DNA of 64,000 nucleotides from Bacillota bacterium (GTDB lineage Bacteria; Bacillota_A; Clostridia; Lachnospirales; Lachnospiraceae): NCBI GenBank assembly GCA_023443625.1, contig JAEZTQ010000017.1, forward strand, positions 1 through 64,000. Direction: 5' to 3'. The notes below the pieces were generated by a model. That model ran no database searches. It was not told where the DNA came from and saw only the letters and a program-made list of their open reading frames with translations. Positions 9,582 through 18,468 of this stretch are shown here, piece by piece. Position 1 is the first letter of the stretch, and every line of letters starts with the position of its first letter. The translations under genes and the position numbers were made by a program.

Positions 9582-10856
9582 ATGGAAAATTATGATATTC
9601 GGTTGTCGGAAAATGAGATTCCCAAAAAGTGGTTAAATGCTTTTGTTGATTTAAAAGTTCCAATACCAGAAGCGAAAAACAGTGAATTTGGTAATCAATT
9701 GAAGGATATGGAAAATATTCGCCTGAAGGAACTTACAAAAGAAGAAAAAAGTAGAGAAAAATGGATGAATATACCAGAAGATATACTGAATGAATATATA
9801 AAGGCGGGACGACCTACTAAACTAACTCGTGCAGTGAACCTGGAGAAATATATTGGCTGTTCATCCAAGATTTACCTAAAGCGTGAGGATTTACTACCAA
9901 CACATAGCTTTAAATTAAATACGGCAATTGCACAAGCTTATTTTGCTGAAAAAGAAAACATCCAGGAATTGGTTACTGAGACGGGAGCAGGACAGTGGGG
10001 AGTATCATTAGCATATGCATGTAGAAAAAGGGATATTAAGGTTAAGATTTTCTGGGCAAAAGCATCAAAACAGCAAAAAGAATTAAGAAGAATAATGACA
10101 GAACTGTTTGGAGCAGAGTTATTTTCATCACCCTGTGCAGACAGCGAAGTTGGCAGAAAAATAATGGAAAAGAATGAATATGGAACAATTGGGTCAGGAA
10201 TCAGTGAAGCAATAGATTATGCATTGCACCATGAAAATTGTCGTTATGTATCAGGTAGTGTTCATAAACATGTTTTAATTCACCAATCCATTATAGGATT
10301 AGAAACTCAAATGCAACTTAAGCAGGCGGGAGTGAAACCAGATGTTTTGGTAGCATGTGTTGGTGGTGGAAGTAATCTCGGAGGGCTTATGCTGCCATTT
10401 ATAATTTCCGATGATTATAGTAATTTGAAATATCAAGGAGCAGAATCTATGGCATCTCCAAGATTTACGAAGGGAGAATATCGCTATGATCATTCGGATC
10501 CTCTGGGGTTAACACCATTAACCTGCTCATATACATTGGGAATGGATTTTGTCCCATCACCAGTTCACACAGGTGGACTCAGGCAACATAATAGTTCACC
10601 AATTCTGGGAGCTTTATATAGAAATTCTATTTTAGACATTAAAGCATATCAACAAGAAGAAATCTTTCAGGCAGGAAGAGTGCTTGCAATGCAGGAAGGA
10701 ATTTTACCAGCACCAGAATCATGTCATGGGGTAAAGGCCGCAATTGATATAGCCATGGCAGCAGAAAAAGAAGGAAGAGAAAAGAATATTGTCGTATGTT
10801 TAAGTGGTAGTGGATACTATGACCTTACCGGTTATAAAGAAGTACTTAACTTTTAA
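9582..10856 (+). CDS. TrpB2-like PLP-dependent enzyme A
   Basis: The 424-residue protein aligns along its length with TrpB2-type tryptophan synthase beta-like enzymes. It has AGRPTKLTRA at 75-84, the PLP lysine Lys111 in PTHSFKLN, catalytic Glu133 in ETGAGQWG, and the phosphate-binding loop GGGSN at 261-265. The lysine context differs from the HKPN/HKIN of tryptophan synthases and recalls SFK of threonine dehydratase-type enzymes. No trpA or other tryptophan gene is near. A beta-replacement or deamination of serine or a related amino acid is plausible. ATG 9582 has AAGAAAGGA upstream; an earlier TTG at 9552 lies within the terminator T-run and is rejected. A paralogue is at 31727. Confidence 0.82.
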   Translation: MENYDIRLSENEIPKKWLNAFVDLKVPIPEAKNSEFGNQLKDMENIRLKELTKEEKSREKWMNIPEDILNEYIKAGRPTKLTRAVNLEKYIGCSSKIYLKREDLLPTHSFKLNTAIAQAYFAEKENIQELVTETGAGQWGVSLAYACRKRDIKVKIFWAKASKQQKELRRIMTELFGAELFSSPCADSEVGRKIMEKNEYGTIGSGISEAIDYALHHENCRYVSGSVHKHVLIHQSIIGLETQMQLKQAGVKPDVLVACVGGGSNLGGLMLPFIISDDYSNLKYQGAESMASPRFTKGEYRYDHSDPLGLTPLTCSYTLGMDFVPSPVHTGGLRQHNSSPILGALYRNSILDIKAYQQEEIFQAGRVLAMQEGILPAPESCHGVKAAIDIAMAAEKEGREKNIVVCLSGSGYYDLTGYKEVLNF

Positions 10857-10871
10857 TGAAAGGATGAAAAA

Positions 10872-11987
10872 ATGATACCACAAATGGAAAAATTTGATGT
10901 CCACTTAGAGGGGAATCCTGCATATTACCTCCTTTATGATGGACAGGATACCTTTACAAAAATATTAAAAGAATACAAACCAGATAAAGTGTTTCTTGTA
11001 GTAGATAAGAGTGTTGCAGAATTAACAAAGGATGAACTATTCCACCTTATTCAGAACTATTTTTCCTGTGAAAAAATTGTTATAGAGTCAAGGGAGAGAA
11101 ATAAGTCGTTTGATAGTCTGAGAGATTTATGTGAGAAGCTGATTAGAGATGGTGTTACCAAGGACTCAATTGTTGTTGCTCATGGAGGGGGTATGATTGG
11201 TAATCTTGCAGGTCTTGCTGCGGCACTTATTTATAGAGGAATCCGATTTGTTGAAGCTCCTACAACTTTTCTTGCACAGACAGATAGTGTCTTAAGCAAT
11301 AAACAAGCTGTTAACAGTAGTGTAGGTAAGAATCACTTTGGTGTATATTATGCTCCCATCTTTATCTATGCTGATGTGAAGTATCTAACAAGGGATGAGC
11401 CTTTTAGGATCAAAAATGGAATAGTGGAGACTATCAAAAATGCTTTGATATCAGATAAAGGCTTGGTACAAGTATTGAAGGAGGTATTACATGGGGATGG
11501 AATATATACAGATGAGGAAATTTATCAATTAGTCAGATTATCTGTAATATCAAAAGCACATATTTTGGCGAAAGATTCTTCAGAAAAACAATACGGAATG
11601 ATTTTAGAATACGGGCATACATTTGGACATGCTATTGAAAAGCTTTCCAATGGGAAAATCATGCATGGTGAAGCAGTAGCTGTTGGTATGATTGTTGCAG
11701 GAAAAATTAGTTTGAGTATGAGTTTACTATCTCAATCAGAATATGACGAAATGGTACAACTAATAAGACACTATGGTGGAATGAATATAAAAATACCAGA
11801 AGAAATAACAGTTGATGACATTATATGTTCAATTCTTACAGATAATAAGAAGAAGGCTAAGGGAATTTGCTATGTTTTATTGAAAGGCATTGGTGAAATA
11901 CATAATCCAAATGGAGACTACTTGGTTACCTTAGAGGATACAATTGTTAGGAAAGCATTGGAAGAATATAAAACTGAGGTGAATTGA
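10872..11987 (+). CDS. Sugar-phosphate cyclase, 2-deoxy-scyllo-inosose synthase-like (DHQ synthase superfamily)
   Basis: The 371-residue protein has the NAD-binding motif HGGG at 104-107 and likely metal ligands Glu186, His249 and His265. Several motifs follow DOI synthases such as BtrC rather than dehydroquinate synthases: GNLAG at 110-114 in place of GDLAG, and DSVLSNKQAVN at 138-148. Lys144 and Glu246 fit the BtrC residues Lys141 and Glu243 that I recall as catalytic, with a constant offset of three. It would convert glucose 6-phosphate or a similar sugar phosphate to a carbocycle. The aminotransferase that would make 2-deoxystreptamine is absent from the window. A divergent DHQ synthase remains possible. 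Confidence 0.75.
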   Translation: MIPQMEKFDVHLEGNPAYYLLYDGQDTFTKILKEYKPDKVFLVVDKSVAELTKDELFHLIQNYFSCEKIVIESRERNKSFDSLRDLCEKLIRDGVTKDSIVVAHGGGMIGNLAGLAAALIYRGIRFVEAPTTFLAQTDSVLSNKQAVNSSVGKNHFGVYYAPIFIYADVKYLTRDEPFRIKNGIVETIKNALISDKGLVQVLKEVLHGDGIYTDEEIYQLVRLSVISKAHILAKDSSEKQYGMILEYGHTFGHAIEKLSNGKIMHGEAVAVGMIVAGKISLSMSLLSQSEYDEMVQLIRHYGGMNIKIPEEITVDDIICSILTDNKKKAKGICYVLLKGIGEIHNPNGDYLVTLEDTIVRKALEEYKTEVN

Positions 11988-12674
11988 TTGGATATCATAA
12001 AACGAATACCAAAGATAAAAGATTGGTTAAGGGAGGATATGGTCGATACCTATATTCAATATATCAATGAACAGATGCTGTATAAGGAAGATTACATATC
12101 AAATCTTATCCAAGAAATTAAGAGAAATCCAGAAGGATGCGTTATGGAATATAGTTCAGGAGTCTCAGGCCTTCTTTATCAGTCTATGTATCCGGAGTAT
12201 GAAGGCAATGTAACTTATGCAGAACATAACCCCATCATATTAAAAAGGGTTAAAGATCATCTGTGTAATCAGAATACTAGTATCTCCTGGAAGCCCGTAT
12301 TATGTAATGAGAACTTGGATCAAATTGAGGATAATACATATTCTCTTATTTATTCTTTTGATTCCTTGCATGATTGTGATGATATTAAAAATAGAATCAG
12401 ACAATTAATTAACAAACTGAAGCCTAATGGACAAGCCTGGATTTATGATTTACGCCGTGATGCTGAAAAAGCCATGCTTGAGCAGGTCATGATTGGATAT
12501 AAGAATTTAGAGCAGATGTCAGACTGGTATCTGAAGAACTTTCTTCTATCATGGAGAGCTTCTTATACCATAGAAGAAGTTGAGAGTGTTTTGATTGAGA
12601 TCCCTTATATCAATTTCAGAGTTGAGAAGGAAAATGCAATGACTTTATCAATCCAAATAATAAAGGAGGGTTAG
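11988..12674 (+). CDS. Methyltransferase-fold protein with degenerate SAM motif
   Basis: The 228-residue protein resembles the class I methyltransferases encoded at 16373 and 22789, including the C-terminal segment SWRASYTIEEVESVL (compare SLHASYSLEEVQALL in the former). Its motif I reads MEYSSGVSGLLYQ instead of the usual acidic-x-Gly-x-Gly pattern, so SAM binding is doubtful. It might act as a cyclase, a partner subunit or an altered transferase. The start is TTG at 11988, with GAGGTG just upstream and no gap after the cyclase gene. Confidence 0.6.
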   Translation: MDIIKRIPKIKDWLREDMVDTYIQYINEQMLYKEDYISNLIQEIKRNPEGCVMEYSSGVSGLLYQSMYPEYEGNVTYAEHNPIILKRVKDHLCNQNTSISWKPVLCNENLDQIEDNTYSLIYSFDSLHDCDDIKNRIRQLINKLKPNGQAWIYDLRRDAEKAMLEQVMIGYKNLEQMSDWYLKNFLLSWRASYTIEEVESVLIEIPYINFRVEKENAMTLSIQIIKEG

Positions 12675-12676
12675 AT

Positions 12677-13534
12677 GTGGAATTATTTGATAAAAAGATT
12701 ATGGTCAGTTTAGTTCAAATGAAGATTTTACCTGGAAAAAAACAGGACAATTTAAACAAGGCATTAAAGTATATTTCCCAAAGTTGTGAAGCTGGGGCAA
12801 AACTAATTGTACTTCCTGAATGCTTTTCAACTGGAATAAATCTGACATCCATGAAGAAAGATGCGGAAGGCATATGCGATAGTGAAGCAATAAAGTCTCT
12901 GTGTAATGTGGCAAAGGAAAAACAAATTTATATATGTGCCGGATTATTAGAAAAAGCAGATGGGAAAATATATGACTCTATTAATTTGATATCACCTGAG
13001 GGAGAAGTAATTTATACATATCGTCGCAGAATACTGTGGAAGATGGAACGAGATTTTTGTGAGGCAGGTACAGAGAAGCCGAGAGTTATAAATACTAGTA
13101 TTGGAAAAATCGGATTTATTCTTGGATATGAAATTTATTTTCCAGAAGCCTGTAGAGAACTATATGAATTGGGTGCGGATATTATTGTATGCCCTTCCAA
13201 TATATTAAAGATGGCCTCTAGTTCAGTAGAGGTCCTATGCAGGGCGAGAGCTGAAGAAAACCATTGTTATTTTCTTTTTGTAAGCTGCCTTGGATATCAC
13301 TTATTCACAAACAGCAATTATATGGGAAATAGTATGGTTACTTGTAATACTGCTTGCCTTATTTATGAAATGGGAGCAAAACATTTGGATTCAACAGGTT
13401 TGCTTGTAAAAGCAGGCGATGAGGAAGGTATTATTACAGCTGGAATTTCTATTAAACACATTGGAAAACATAAAAAGAAAAGTTCTGAATTGGAAGATTT
13501 CCTTGCTTTCAAGGAAAGAGGTGAGCAGTATTAA
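12677..13534 (+). CDS. Nitrilase-fold protein lacking catalytic Lys and Cys (copy 1)
   Basis: The 285-residue protein has the carbon-nitrogen hydrolase fold. Of the Glu-Lys-Cys triad, Glu48 (LPECF) is kept. The lysine position in YRRRIL is Arg117, and the nucleophilic cysteine position in GFILGYEIYFPE is Gly150. It therefore should not hydrolyse amides by the normal covalent mechanism. It may be a scaffold or use the pocket for other chemistry. The start codon is GTG, preceded by AAAGGAGGG. Two more homologues lie at 18469 (also lacking Lys and Cys) and 24135 (intact). Confidence 0.8.
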   Translation: MELFDKKIMVSLVQMKILPGKKQDNLNKALKYISQSCEAGAKLIVLPECFSTGINLTSMKKDAEGICDSEAIKSLCNVAKEKQIYICAGLLEKADGKIYDSINLISPEGEVIYTYRRRILWKMERDFCEAGTEKPRVINTSIGKIGFILGYEIYFPEACRELYELGADIIVCPSNILKMASSSVEVLCRARAEENHCYFLFVSCLGYHLFTNSNYMGNSMVTCNTACLIYEMGAKHLDSTGLLVKAGDEEGIITAGISIKHIGKHKKKSSELEDFLAFKERGEQY

Positions 13535-14288
13535 AAATCAAGTCAATAAGCTTCTTTATTATGTATCAAAAGATTTACTGGAATATGTGAAATACAAAAC
13601 AGCAATCATATCAAATTTACTATTAAGTGTAATTATGGTTAAGTCTTTTGGTGACTTTTCTATGGCAGGCGGATTTGGTAATGATGACTATTATTTATAC
13701 ATACTTCCTGGAATCATTGCCATGGGTATGATGAATAACTGTATTTTCTCAGCCAGCTATAATGTTGCTATGGATAGTGAAAAACATTTAACAGATGATG
13801 TGGTTATATCGGTTTCTTCTTATTTAAATTATATGATTGCAAAGTATATCGGTAATTTTGTAAAAGCACTCATACAATTCCTAGTTGTGGTTTTACTATC
13901 CGTATACTTCTATAACATTTCAATTAACAATTTAGGCTTACTTCTTGGCTTCTTCACCATTGGAACTGTAATGTTTATTTCAATTGGAATGCTTCTTGCA
14001 GCATTCACAGATATCTTGTCACTGGGGGGGCTGGCAAACCTTATTATTGTCCCGTTTACTTATTTTTCAGGCATCTTTTTTCCTGTGACAACATTAGATG
14101 GCGTAATAAAAGTTATTGCTAAGTTTTTGCCTATTACGCCATTTATCGAGACATTACGGTATGCAATAAGTTCTGAAGTGATGTTTGGTAACCTAGGTTC
14201 CCATGTAATTTATATCACTCTTGTGACAGTAATTTTAGTTTTAGTAACTCTTATAAAATATTACAAAAAATTAAAAAGAGGTTATTAA
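13521..14288 (+). CDS. ABC-2 type transporter permease of the cluster
   Basis: The protein of about 255 residues has six predicted membrane spans and ABC-2 character, with the conserved FSGIFFPV segment in the second half. With the ATPase encoded next it should form an exporter for the cluster product or for self-protection. The start is uncertain. GTG 13521 overlaps the nitrilase-like gene and has AAGGAAAG upstream. An ATT at 13530 has GAGGTG at good spacing. An upstream in-frame ATG at 13419 lies deep inside the preceding gene and is unlikely. Confidence 0.8.
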   Translation: MSSIKNQVNKLLYYVSKDLLEYVKYKTAIISNLLLSVIMVKSFGDFSMAGGFGNDDYYLYILPGIIAMGMMNNCIFSASYNVAMDSEKHLTDDVVISVSSYLNYMIAKYIGNFVKALIQFLVVVLLSVYFYNISINNLGLLLGFFTIGTVMFISIGMLLAAFTDILSLGGLANLIIVPFTYFSGIFFPVTTLDGVIKVIAKFLPITPFIETLRYAISSEVMFGNLGSHVIYITLVTVILVLVTLIKYYKKLKRGY

Positions 14289-14289
14289 T

Positions 14290-14934
14290 TTGAAGAGGAT
14301 TGATGTTAAAGATGTAACGGTTATAAGAAAAGATAAGATACTCTGTACCCATGTTAATTTTAGCATTAATGAAAATGATTATGTTGCCCTAATGGGAGCA
14401 AATGGTTCCGGTAAGACTACCCTGCTTAGAGTAATACTGGGTGTCATCCAGCCTTTTACCGGACAAATACTAGTAGAAGGGGAGAAAAACTTCGATAACG
14501 ATAAAACGGGGATAATTCATCAACATGATAGTCTTTCGGATTATTTGACAGTGAAGCAGTATATGAAGTTAGAATGCAAACTAGCTCATGCTGATAAAAA
14601 TTATTGTGAATACTTGGCTGAATATATGAAATTGACAGAATGGATGAATAAGGATATAGCGAAGCTCTCTTACGGTACAAAACGGAAATTATCATTATGG
14701 AAGGCATTGATAAAAAAACCGGAATTACTACTTATGGATGAACCCACCACTGGACTAGATGAGAACATAAAAGAACAGGTATGGGATATTTTATTAGAGT
14801 TAAAGAAAAAAGGAACCACAGCTATTATTGCAACCAATAGTGAGGAAGAGGCAATAAGACTCTGTAATAGGCTATTGTATTTGGAAAATCAGACTATTAA
14901 GGAGAAGAGCTTATTGACGCTGCGGGACAAATAG
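14290..14934 (+). CDS. ABC transporter ATPase of the cluster exporter
   Basis: The 214-residue ATPase has Walker A GANGSGKTTLL (about 36-46), a signature motif in the form LSYGTKRK, and Walker B LLLMDEPTTGLDE. The short length and signature are typical of ATPases paired with ABC-2 permeases. It starts with TTG at 14290, two bases after the permease stop, with AGAGG upstream. Confidence 0.88.
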   Translation: MKRIDVKDVTVIRKDKILCTHVNFSINENDYVALMGANGSGKTTLLRVILGVIQPFTGQILVEGEKNFDNDKTGIIHQHDSLSDYLTVKQYMKLECKLAHADKNYCEYLAEYMKLTEWMNKDIAKLSYGTKRKLSLWKALIKKPELLLMDEPTTGLDENIKEQVWDILLELKKKGTTAIIATNSEEEAIRLCNRLLYLENQTIKEKSLLTLRDK

Positions 14935-14949
14935 AAAGGAATGGTAGAG

Positions 14950-16359
14950 ATGAGTGATTTTTTTTGGAAGGAGTATCCGGAATGTGATCGTGAATATGTA
15001 CGTTGGTATCCTTGTAATGTTCGAGAAATGGATGAAGCAGAGCATTTAAAAAAGGATCAGTATGTATTTTATGTACATATCCCATTTTGCAATAACGTCT
15101 GTAGTTGTTGTCTTTATAATAAGCAGAATACGAAGGGAGAGTTACTGGAGCGCTATCTTGTAGCAATTAAGCAGGAGATAGAAATTTATTCCAGAGATCC
15201 AGCGATTCAAAATGCTATATTTATTGCTGGATATATAGGTGGCGGCACCCCAACAGCGTTATCTAAAGAGCAGTTGAGTGATTTATTGGAGTTTATCAAG
15301 TCTCATTTAAATATTAGAGAATCAGCTCCCATTACAGTTGAAACAACACCCGCAGACATTACTTTAGAAAAAGCCAAGGTTTTATTGGCCCAGGGCGTTA
15401 ACAGAGTTAGTGTTGGTGTTCAGTCTTTTGATGACGTACTACTAAAAAGGATTGGTCGAGCTCATACAGCTAAAAAGGCAATTGAGACTATTGAGATGTT
15501 AAGAGAGGCTGGATTTAAGGAAATCAATATTGATTTGATGTATGCAATGCCAGGAGATTCCATGACGGCATGGAAAAAGACCCTTGATCAGATGGATGAG
15601 TTAAGTGTTGAGTCTGTTTCATTATACTATTATATTCTTTTGCCAGAAAGTAAGCTAACAACTAGGATACAGCAGGGCAGGATCCCAGAGTGTCCTAATG
15701 AGGAGGAAGCTGAGAAGCTTTATATGTATGGAATTAATTATCTGTTATCAAAAGGATATGTAGCGGTATCTCCCAATGATTTTGGCAAGGACAAATCAAT
15801 TGGAGAAGAAAAATGGAATGATGAAGGAGCTGTCAGCTATCTACTAGACAAAGATAAGGGGTTTAAGGCTGCAATGGCTTATACGATGGAACGAACCTCC
15901 TACATATCACATTGTTGGTATAACAATGGGGCTATGTTAGCGTTCGGGGCAGGTGCATATGGATTTATGAAAGATCACATTTATTTTAACCAGCCTTCTA
16001 TAGAGAGGTATATAGAGACTGTAAAGGATAATCATCTTCCGGTAGTAATGGGAGCAGATGTAAAGCTGGATGAGATGATTCGTAGGAATATGATTTTAGC
16101 AGTTAAGCTTCTTTATATTCGTAGAAAAGATTTTATGGATAAATACGGCATCGATATTGGAGAGTATTTTGAAAAGGAAATTAACAAGCTTGTTGAACAA
16201 GGATTGGTTGAACTGACAGGGGATGCACTGATAGTTACTTTCCCGAAGGGGTGGAAATATATCGACAATATCAGCAAGGCATTTTATTCAAAAAGAAACT
16301 ATCGGTTACCGCAGCCAGCGCCAACTAATACAAATTTAATTAAATATTTAGATAATTGA
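14950..16359 (+). CDS. HemN-like radical SAM enzyme 1
   Basis: The 469-residue protein has the radical SAM cluster motif Cys47-x3-Cys51-x2-Cys54 in PFCNNVCSCC, the SAM-binding GGGTPT at 97-102, and a HemN-type C-terminal domain with FGAGAYGF. It opens with WKEYPECDREYVRWYPC, a segment shared with two other homologues here, and ends with a tail containing PKGWKYIDNISKAFY and NYRLPQP. Heme synthesis is unlikely: there are several copies and no heme genes. HemN-like enzymes beside methyltransferases can transfer a SAM-derived methylene group (C10P with C10Q in CC-1065). ATG 14950 is preferred because AAAGGA abuts ATG 14941 but is well spaced for 14950. Confidence 0.85.
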   Translation: MSDFFWKEYPECDREYVRWYPCNVREMDEAEHLKKDQYVFYVHIPFCNNVCSCCLYNKQNTKGELLERYLVAIKQEIEIYSRDPAIQNAIFIAGYIGGGTPTALSKEQLSDLLEFIKSHLNIRESAPITVETTPADITLEKAKVLLAQGVNRVSVGVQSFDDVLLKRIGRAHTAKKAIETIEMLREAGFKEINIDLMYAMPGDSMTAWKKTLDQMDELSVESVSLYYYILLPESKLTTRIQQGRIPECPNEEEAEKLYMYGINYLLSKGYVAVSPNDFGKDKSIGEEKWNDEGAVSYLLDKDKGFKAAMAYTMERTSYISHCWYNNGAMLAFGAGAYGFMKDHIYFNQPSIERYIETVKDNHLPVVMGADVKLDEMIRRNMILAVKLLYIRRKDFMDKYGIDIGEYFEKEINKLVEQGLVELTGDALIVTFPKGWKYIDNISKAFYSKRNYRLPQPAPTNTNLIKYLDN

Positions 16360-16372
16360 AAGGAGAAATTTT

Positions 16373-17056
16373 ATGTTTGGTAGATTGTTTTCACTGGAGG
16401 AGAGAGTTCCGTTAAAAGAAGAGAGAATTAAAGACATGGAAGGTGCAAGAGGATATGACAGAGTTTCAAGAATTTCTATGAGATTTCCTATGGAGAGTAT
16501 TATCAAAGATATTAAAAACATTATTAAGCCAGGTGATACAATCTTAGATGCCGGCTCTCAGAGTGGACTGTTAACATTAATGACAGCTGGGCTTCACCCG
16601 GATGCAGAGATCTTTGGCATTGAAGAGGATTCTCTTTTATATGAGGTTGCAGAAGAAAACTTGACTCTTGCAACATTGTCTCAGGCACCTGGAAAGGTTG
16701 AATTTACCTGTGCATCACTGACGAATATGCCAATAGATGATGAATCAGCAGATGTTGTAATCAGTTATATGCCTCTATTTCGTATTAGTGACCCAGTCGC
16801 ATTTTTAAAAGAGTGCAAGAGAATTTGTAAGAAAAATGGTAGGGTATATATTTATGATATGGCAAGAGATGCAGATGAAGGAACGATTTCCTTTATTCTA
16901 CAGTATGTATCATCCGGTCATGAAGAGTTTATGCAGTCTCTGCATGCGTCCTATTCCTTAGAGGAAGTTCAAGCACTGTTAAGAGAAGCCGGGCTTGAAG
17001 ATTGGATAGTAAGGCGAGAATCACTGAATTTAAAAATAACTTCAAAAGAAATCTAA
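16373..17056 (+). CDS. Class I SAM-dependent methyltransferase, partner of radical SAM enzyme 1
   Basis: The 227-residue protein has a usable SAM motif I (ILDAGSQSGLLTL) followed by the acidic GIEEDS at the end of strand 2 and a motif-IV region ADVVISYMPLF. It is encoded 13 bp after the first HemN-like enzyme and 12 bp before the second. That pairing resembles C10P/C10Q, where the methyltransferase-fold protein completes ring closure after radical methylene addition. Whether it methylates or cyclises cannot be told. It is related to the proteins at 11988 and 22789. Confidence 0.8.
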   Translation: MFGRLFSLEERVPLKEERIKDMEGARGYDRVSRISMRFPMESIIKDIKNIIKPGDTILDAGSQSGLLTLMTAGLHPDAEIFGIEEDSLLYEVAEENLTLATLSQAPGKVEFTCASLTNMPIDDESADVVISYMPLFRISDPVAFLKECKRICKKNGRVYIYDMARDADEGTISFILQYVSSGHEEFMQSLHASYSLEEVQALLREAGLEDWIVRRESLNLKITSKEI

Positions 17057-17068
17057 GGGAGGGATATT

Positions 17069-18463
17069 ATGAATAATTACATATTATTTAATAAAGAAAT
17101 GTCAAAAGAAACTTCACTAAATGCAGATGCAGTATGGGGACAAAAAAATCCCGTTGTCTTATATGTACATATACCATTTTGCAATAATGTTTGTCATTGC
17201 TGTATTTATAATAAATATTCGACGGATGGAAATTTGTTAGAGGCATATTTGGAGGCGTTAAAGAAAGAAATTGACAAGTATGCATCCCGGCCGCATATCA
17301 AAGATAGTGAAATAATTTCAGGATATATTGGCGGTGGTACACCGACTTGCTTGTCAACAGAACAGTTGGATGACTTACTTTGCTATCTTGAGAGAAGTTT
17401 TAACTTTAGAGAAAAGGATAAGTTCTTTAACATTACAGTAGAAACGACACCTCATGAAATGACGCTTGAAAAAGCACAGATGCTAAGAAGGCATGGTATT
17501 AATCGTATCAGTATTGGTGGACAAGCATTTAATGATCAGTTGTTAAGGAATATTGGAAGAACACATACTGCACAGATAACCAAGGATGTTGTAAAAATGC
17601 TTAGAGAGGTTGGCTTTGAGCATGTGTGCGTTGATTTAATGTATGGACTTCCAGGACAAACCATCGGTTTATGGAAAGAAACATTAGAGGAGTTTCTTAG
17701 TATTAAGGCAGATTCCTTAGGCTTTTATCCATATCTTGTAATTCCTAACAGCAAGCTTTATTCAAATATTAAGAGAGGAACTGTGCCTCCTACACCAGAG
17801 CAGGATGTTTTGGATGAGATGTTCAATATCGGTATAGAGACTTTATTATCCTCAGGTTATTATTGTGTGACGCCTAATGAACTTGGCAGAGAAACCTATA
17901 AAGATGGTGGTGATAAGTGGAAAGATTTTGACGTCCAGACTTATGAAATAGGTGATAAAGGATATCATGGCATAGTCGTATCTACATTTCCAGTTACGAC
18001 TCATATTGCTCATAGCTGGTATGAGGGCGGGGAATTGCTTGGAATCGGAGCAGGTGCTTACGGTTATATGAATGATTATTGGTATCTCAATGAACCAGAA
18101 GTTAATCATTATCTTAGCATGGTAAACAATGACAATGTGCTTCCCATTGTAGAAGGTTCTTATATGTCAAAAGAGGAAAAAGTTGCTCGTTTTCTTGTAA
18201 TGGGAACTAAATTTATTAAACTGCTGAGAAAAGATTTTAGTGATCGCTTTGGTGTTGATATGAAGCAAGTATTTAAGGATGAAATTAAGCAGCTTGAAGA
18301 ATGGGGTTTAATTGAAATGAAAGAGGATGCATTGGAGGTTACTTATCCAAAGGGCTGGTATTACATTGATAATATTAGTAAGCAATTTTATACACCAGCT
18401 AATTACCGTCTACCACAATCAACTCTTTCGAATACAAACTTATTAAGATATTTAAAGGAATAA
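17069..18463 (+). CDS. HemN-like radical SAM enzyme 2
   Basis: The 464-residue enzyme has Cys38-x3-Cys42-x2-Cys45 in PFCNNVCHCCIYNK, GGGTPT, and the HemN-type C-terminal domain and NYRLPQ tail. Unlike homologues 1, 3 and the degenerate copy, it lacks the N-terminal WKEYP...VRWYP segment and has SIGGQAF where the others have SxGVQSx, so its role probably differs. GGGAGGG lies before the ATG. Confidence 0.85.
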   Translation: MNNYILFNKEMSKETSLNADAVWGQKNPVVLYVHIPFCNNVCHCCIYNKYSTDGNLLEAYLEALKKEIDKYASRPHIKDSEIISGYIGGGTPTCLSTEQLDDLLCYLERSFNFREKDKFFNITVETTPHEMTLEKAQMLRRHGINRISIGGQAFNDQLLRNIGRTHTAQITKDVVKMLREVGFEHVCVDLMYGLPGQTIGLWKETLEEFLSIKADSLGFYPYLVIPNSKLYSNIKRGTVPPTPEQDVLDEMFNIGIETLLSSGYYCVTPNELGRETYKDGGDKWKDFDVQTYEIGDKGYHGIVVSTFPVTTHIAHSWYEGGELLGIGAGAYGYMNDYWYLNEPEVNHYLSMVNNDNVLPIVEGSYMSKEEKVARFLVMGTKFIKLLRKDFSDRFGVDMKQVFKDEIKQLEEWGLIEMKEDALEVTYPKGWYYIDNISKQFYTPANYRLPQSTLSNTNLLRYLKE

Positions 18464-18468
18464 AAAGT

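Noticed and set aside
13419..13520. N-terminal extension of the cluster ABC-2 permease
   Set aside because: It lies inside the nitrilase-like gene and has no ribosome binding site.
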